Source of the DNA: Conus ventricosus
Taxonomy: Eukaryota > Mollusca > Gastropoda > Neogastropoda > Conidae
Reading direction: 5' to 3'
Length of the DNA: 64,000 bases
NCBI GenBank assembly: GCA_018398815.1
Contig: JAFLJL010014716.1
Coordinates: 77,618 to 141,617 of the forward strand
Part shown: positions 63,941 to 64,000 of the stretch, piece by piece
Layout: each line of letters opens with the position of its first letter
Position numbering within the stretch: the first letter of the stretch is position 1
Translations under genes and position numbers: made by a program
The notes under the pieces: model-generated
Databases searched by the model: none
What the model saw: only the letters and a program-made list of their open reading frames with translations
What the model was told of the DNA's origin: nothing

Positions 63941-64000
63941 GAAATAAAAGGTGATGGTTTCCTTTGCGTCGTATGGCACTAGGAAGTAGATGGTTCTGCA

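Overview
This window is animal (metazoan) genomic DNA, most likely from a mollusc or another lophotrochozoan. The evidence is intron-split coding sequence, GT-AG splice sites and a dense load of animal-type mobile elements (piggyBac, hAT-like, DIRS-like, CR1/Jockey-type LINE, pogo-like) and minisatellites. The taxon is an inference. No bacterial genes, tRNA/rRNA genes or CRISPR arrays are visible. A run of exactly 1,000 N (47,080-48,079) joins two contigs.

Contig 1 (1-47,079), left part: a broken hAT-like transposase (about 574-2,241) is followed by four forward exons that together encode the middle of the GH47 domain of an EDEM3-type ER mannosidase-like protein (3,217-3,300; 5,126-5,209; 12,139-12,263; 16,683-16,845). 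Introns and downstream DNA up to 34,904 are mostly minisatellites with units of about 22-89 bp. At three of the four exons the neighbouring array carries the exon's own splice junction, as if the arrays were born there. Transposon pieces (piggyBac-like N-terminus, SINE-like piece, BED-zinc-finger TIR elements) lie in or beside the arrays. Most long open frames in this part are repeat artefacts.

Contig 1, right part (34,905-47,079): an AT-rich, broken endogenous element of the adintovirus/Maverick-Polinton kind. It has a FtsK/HerA-type packaging ATPase, several unknown conserved-looking frames, a double-jelly-roll major capsid protein, a protein-primed type B DNA polymerase and a retrovirus-type integrase. 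Its left edge is a 97-bp near-palindrome set directly in a 43-bp minisatellite. Its right edge is lost in the N gap. All main genes carry frameshifts or stops.

Contig 2 (48,080-64,000): an inverted second copy of the 12,000-16,650 locus (minisatellite, MITE and one EDEM3 exon), split by a nested insertion of about 14.2 kb. The outer TIR/BED-finger element (48,303-62,523) holds a foldback element and a TTAA-flanked piggyBac-like interval. That interval holds a palindromic repeat, a GC-rich DIRS-like retroelement, a LINE and a pogo/Tigger-type fragment. The inverted copy is best read as a duplicated locus or an alternative haplotype placed by scaffolding.

How the parts relate: the only host gene recognised with confidence is EDEM3, which acts in glycoprotein quality control in the ER. 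Everything else is repeat or mobile DNA. Many frame breaks fall in homopolymer runs, so consensus error and true decay cannot be separated from this sequence alone.
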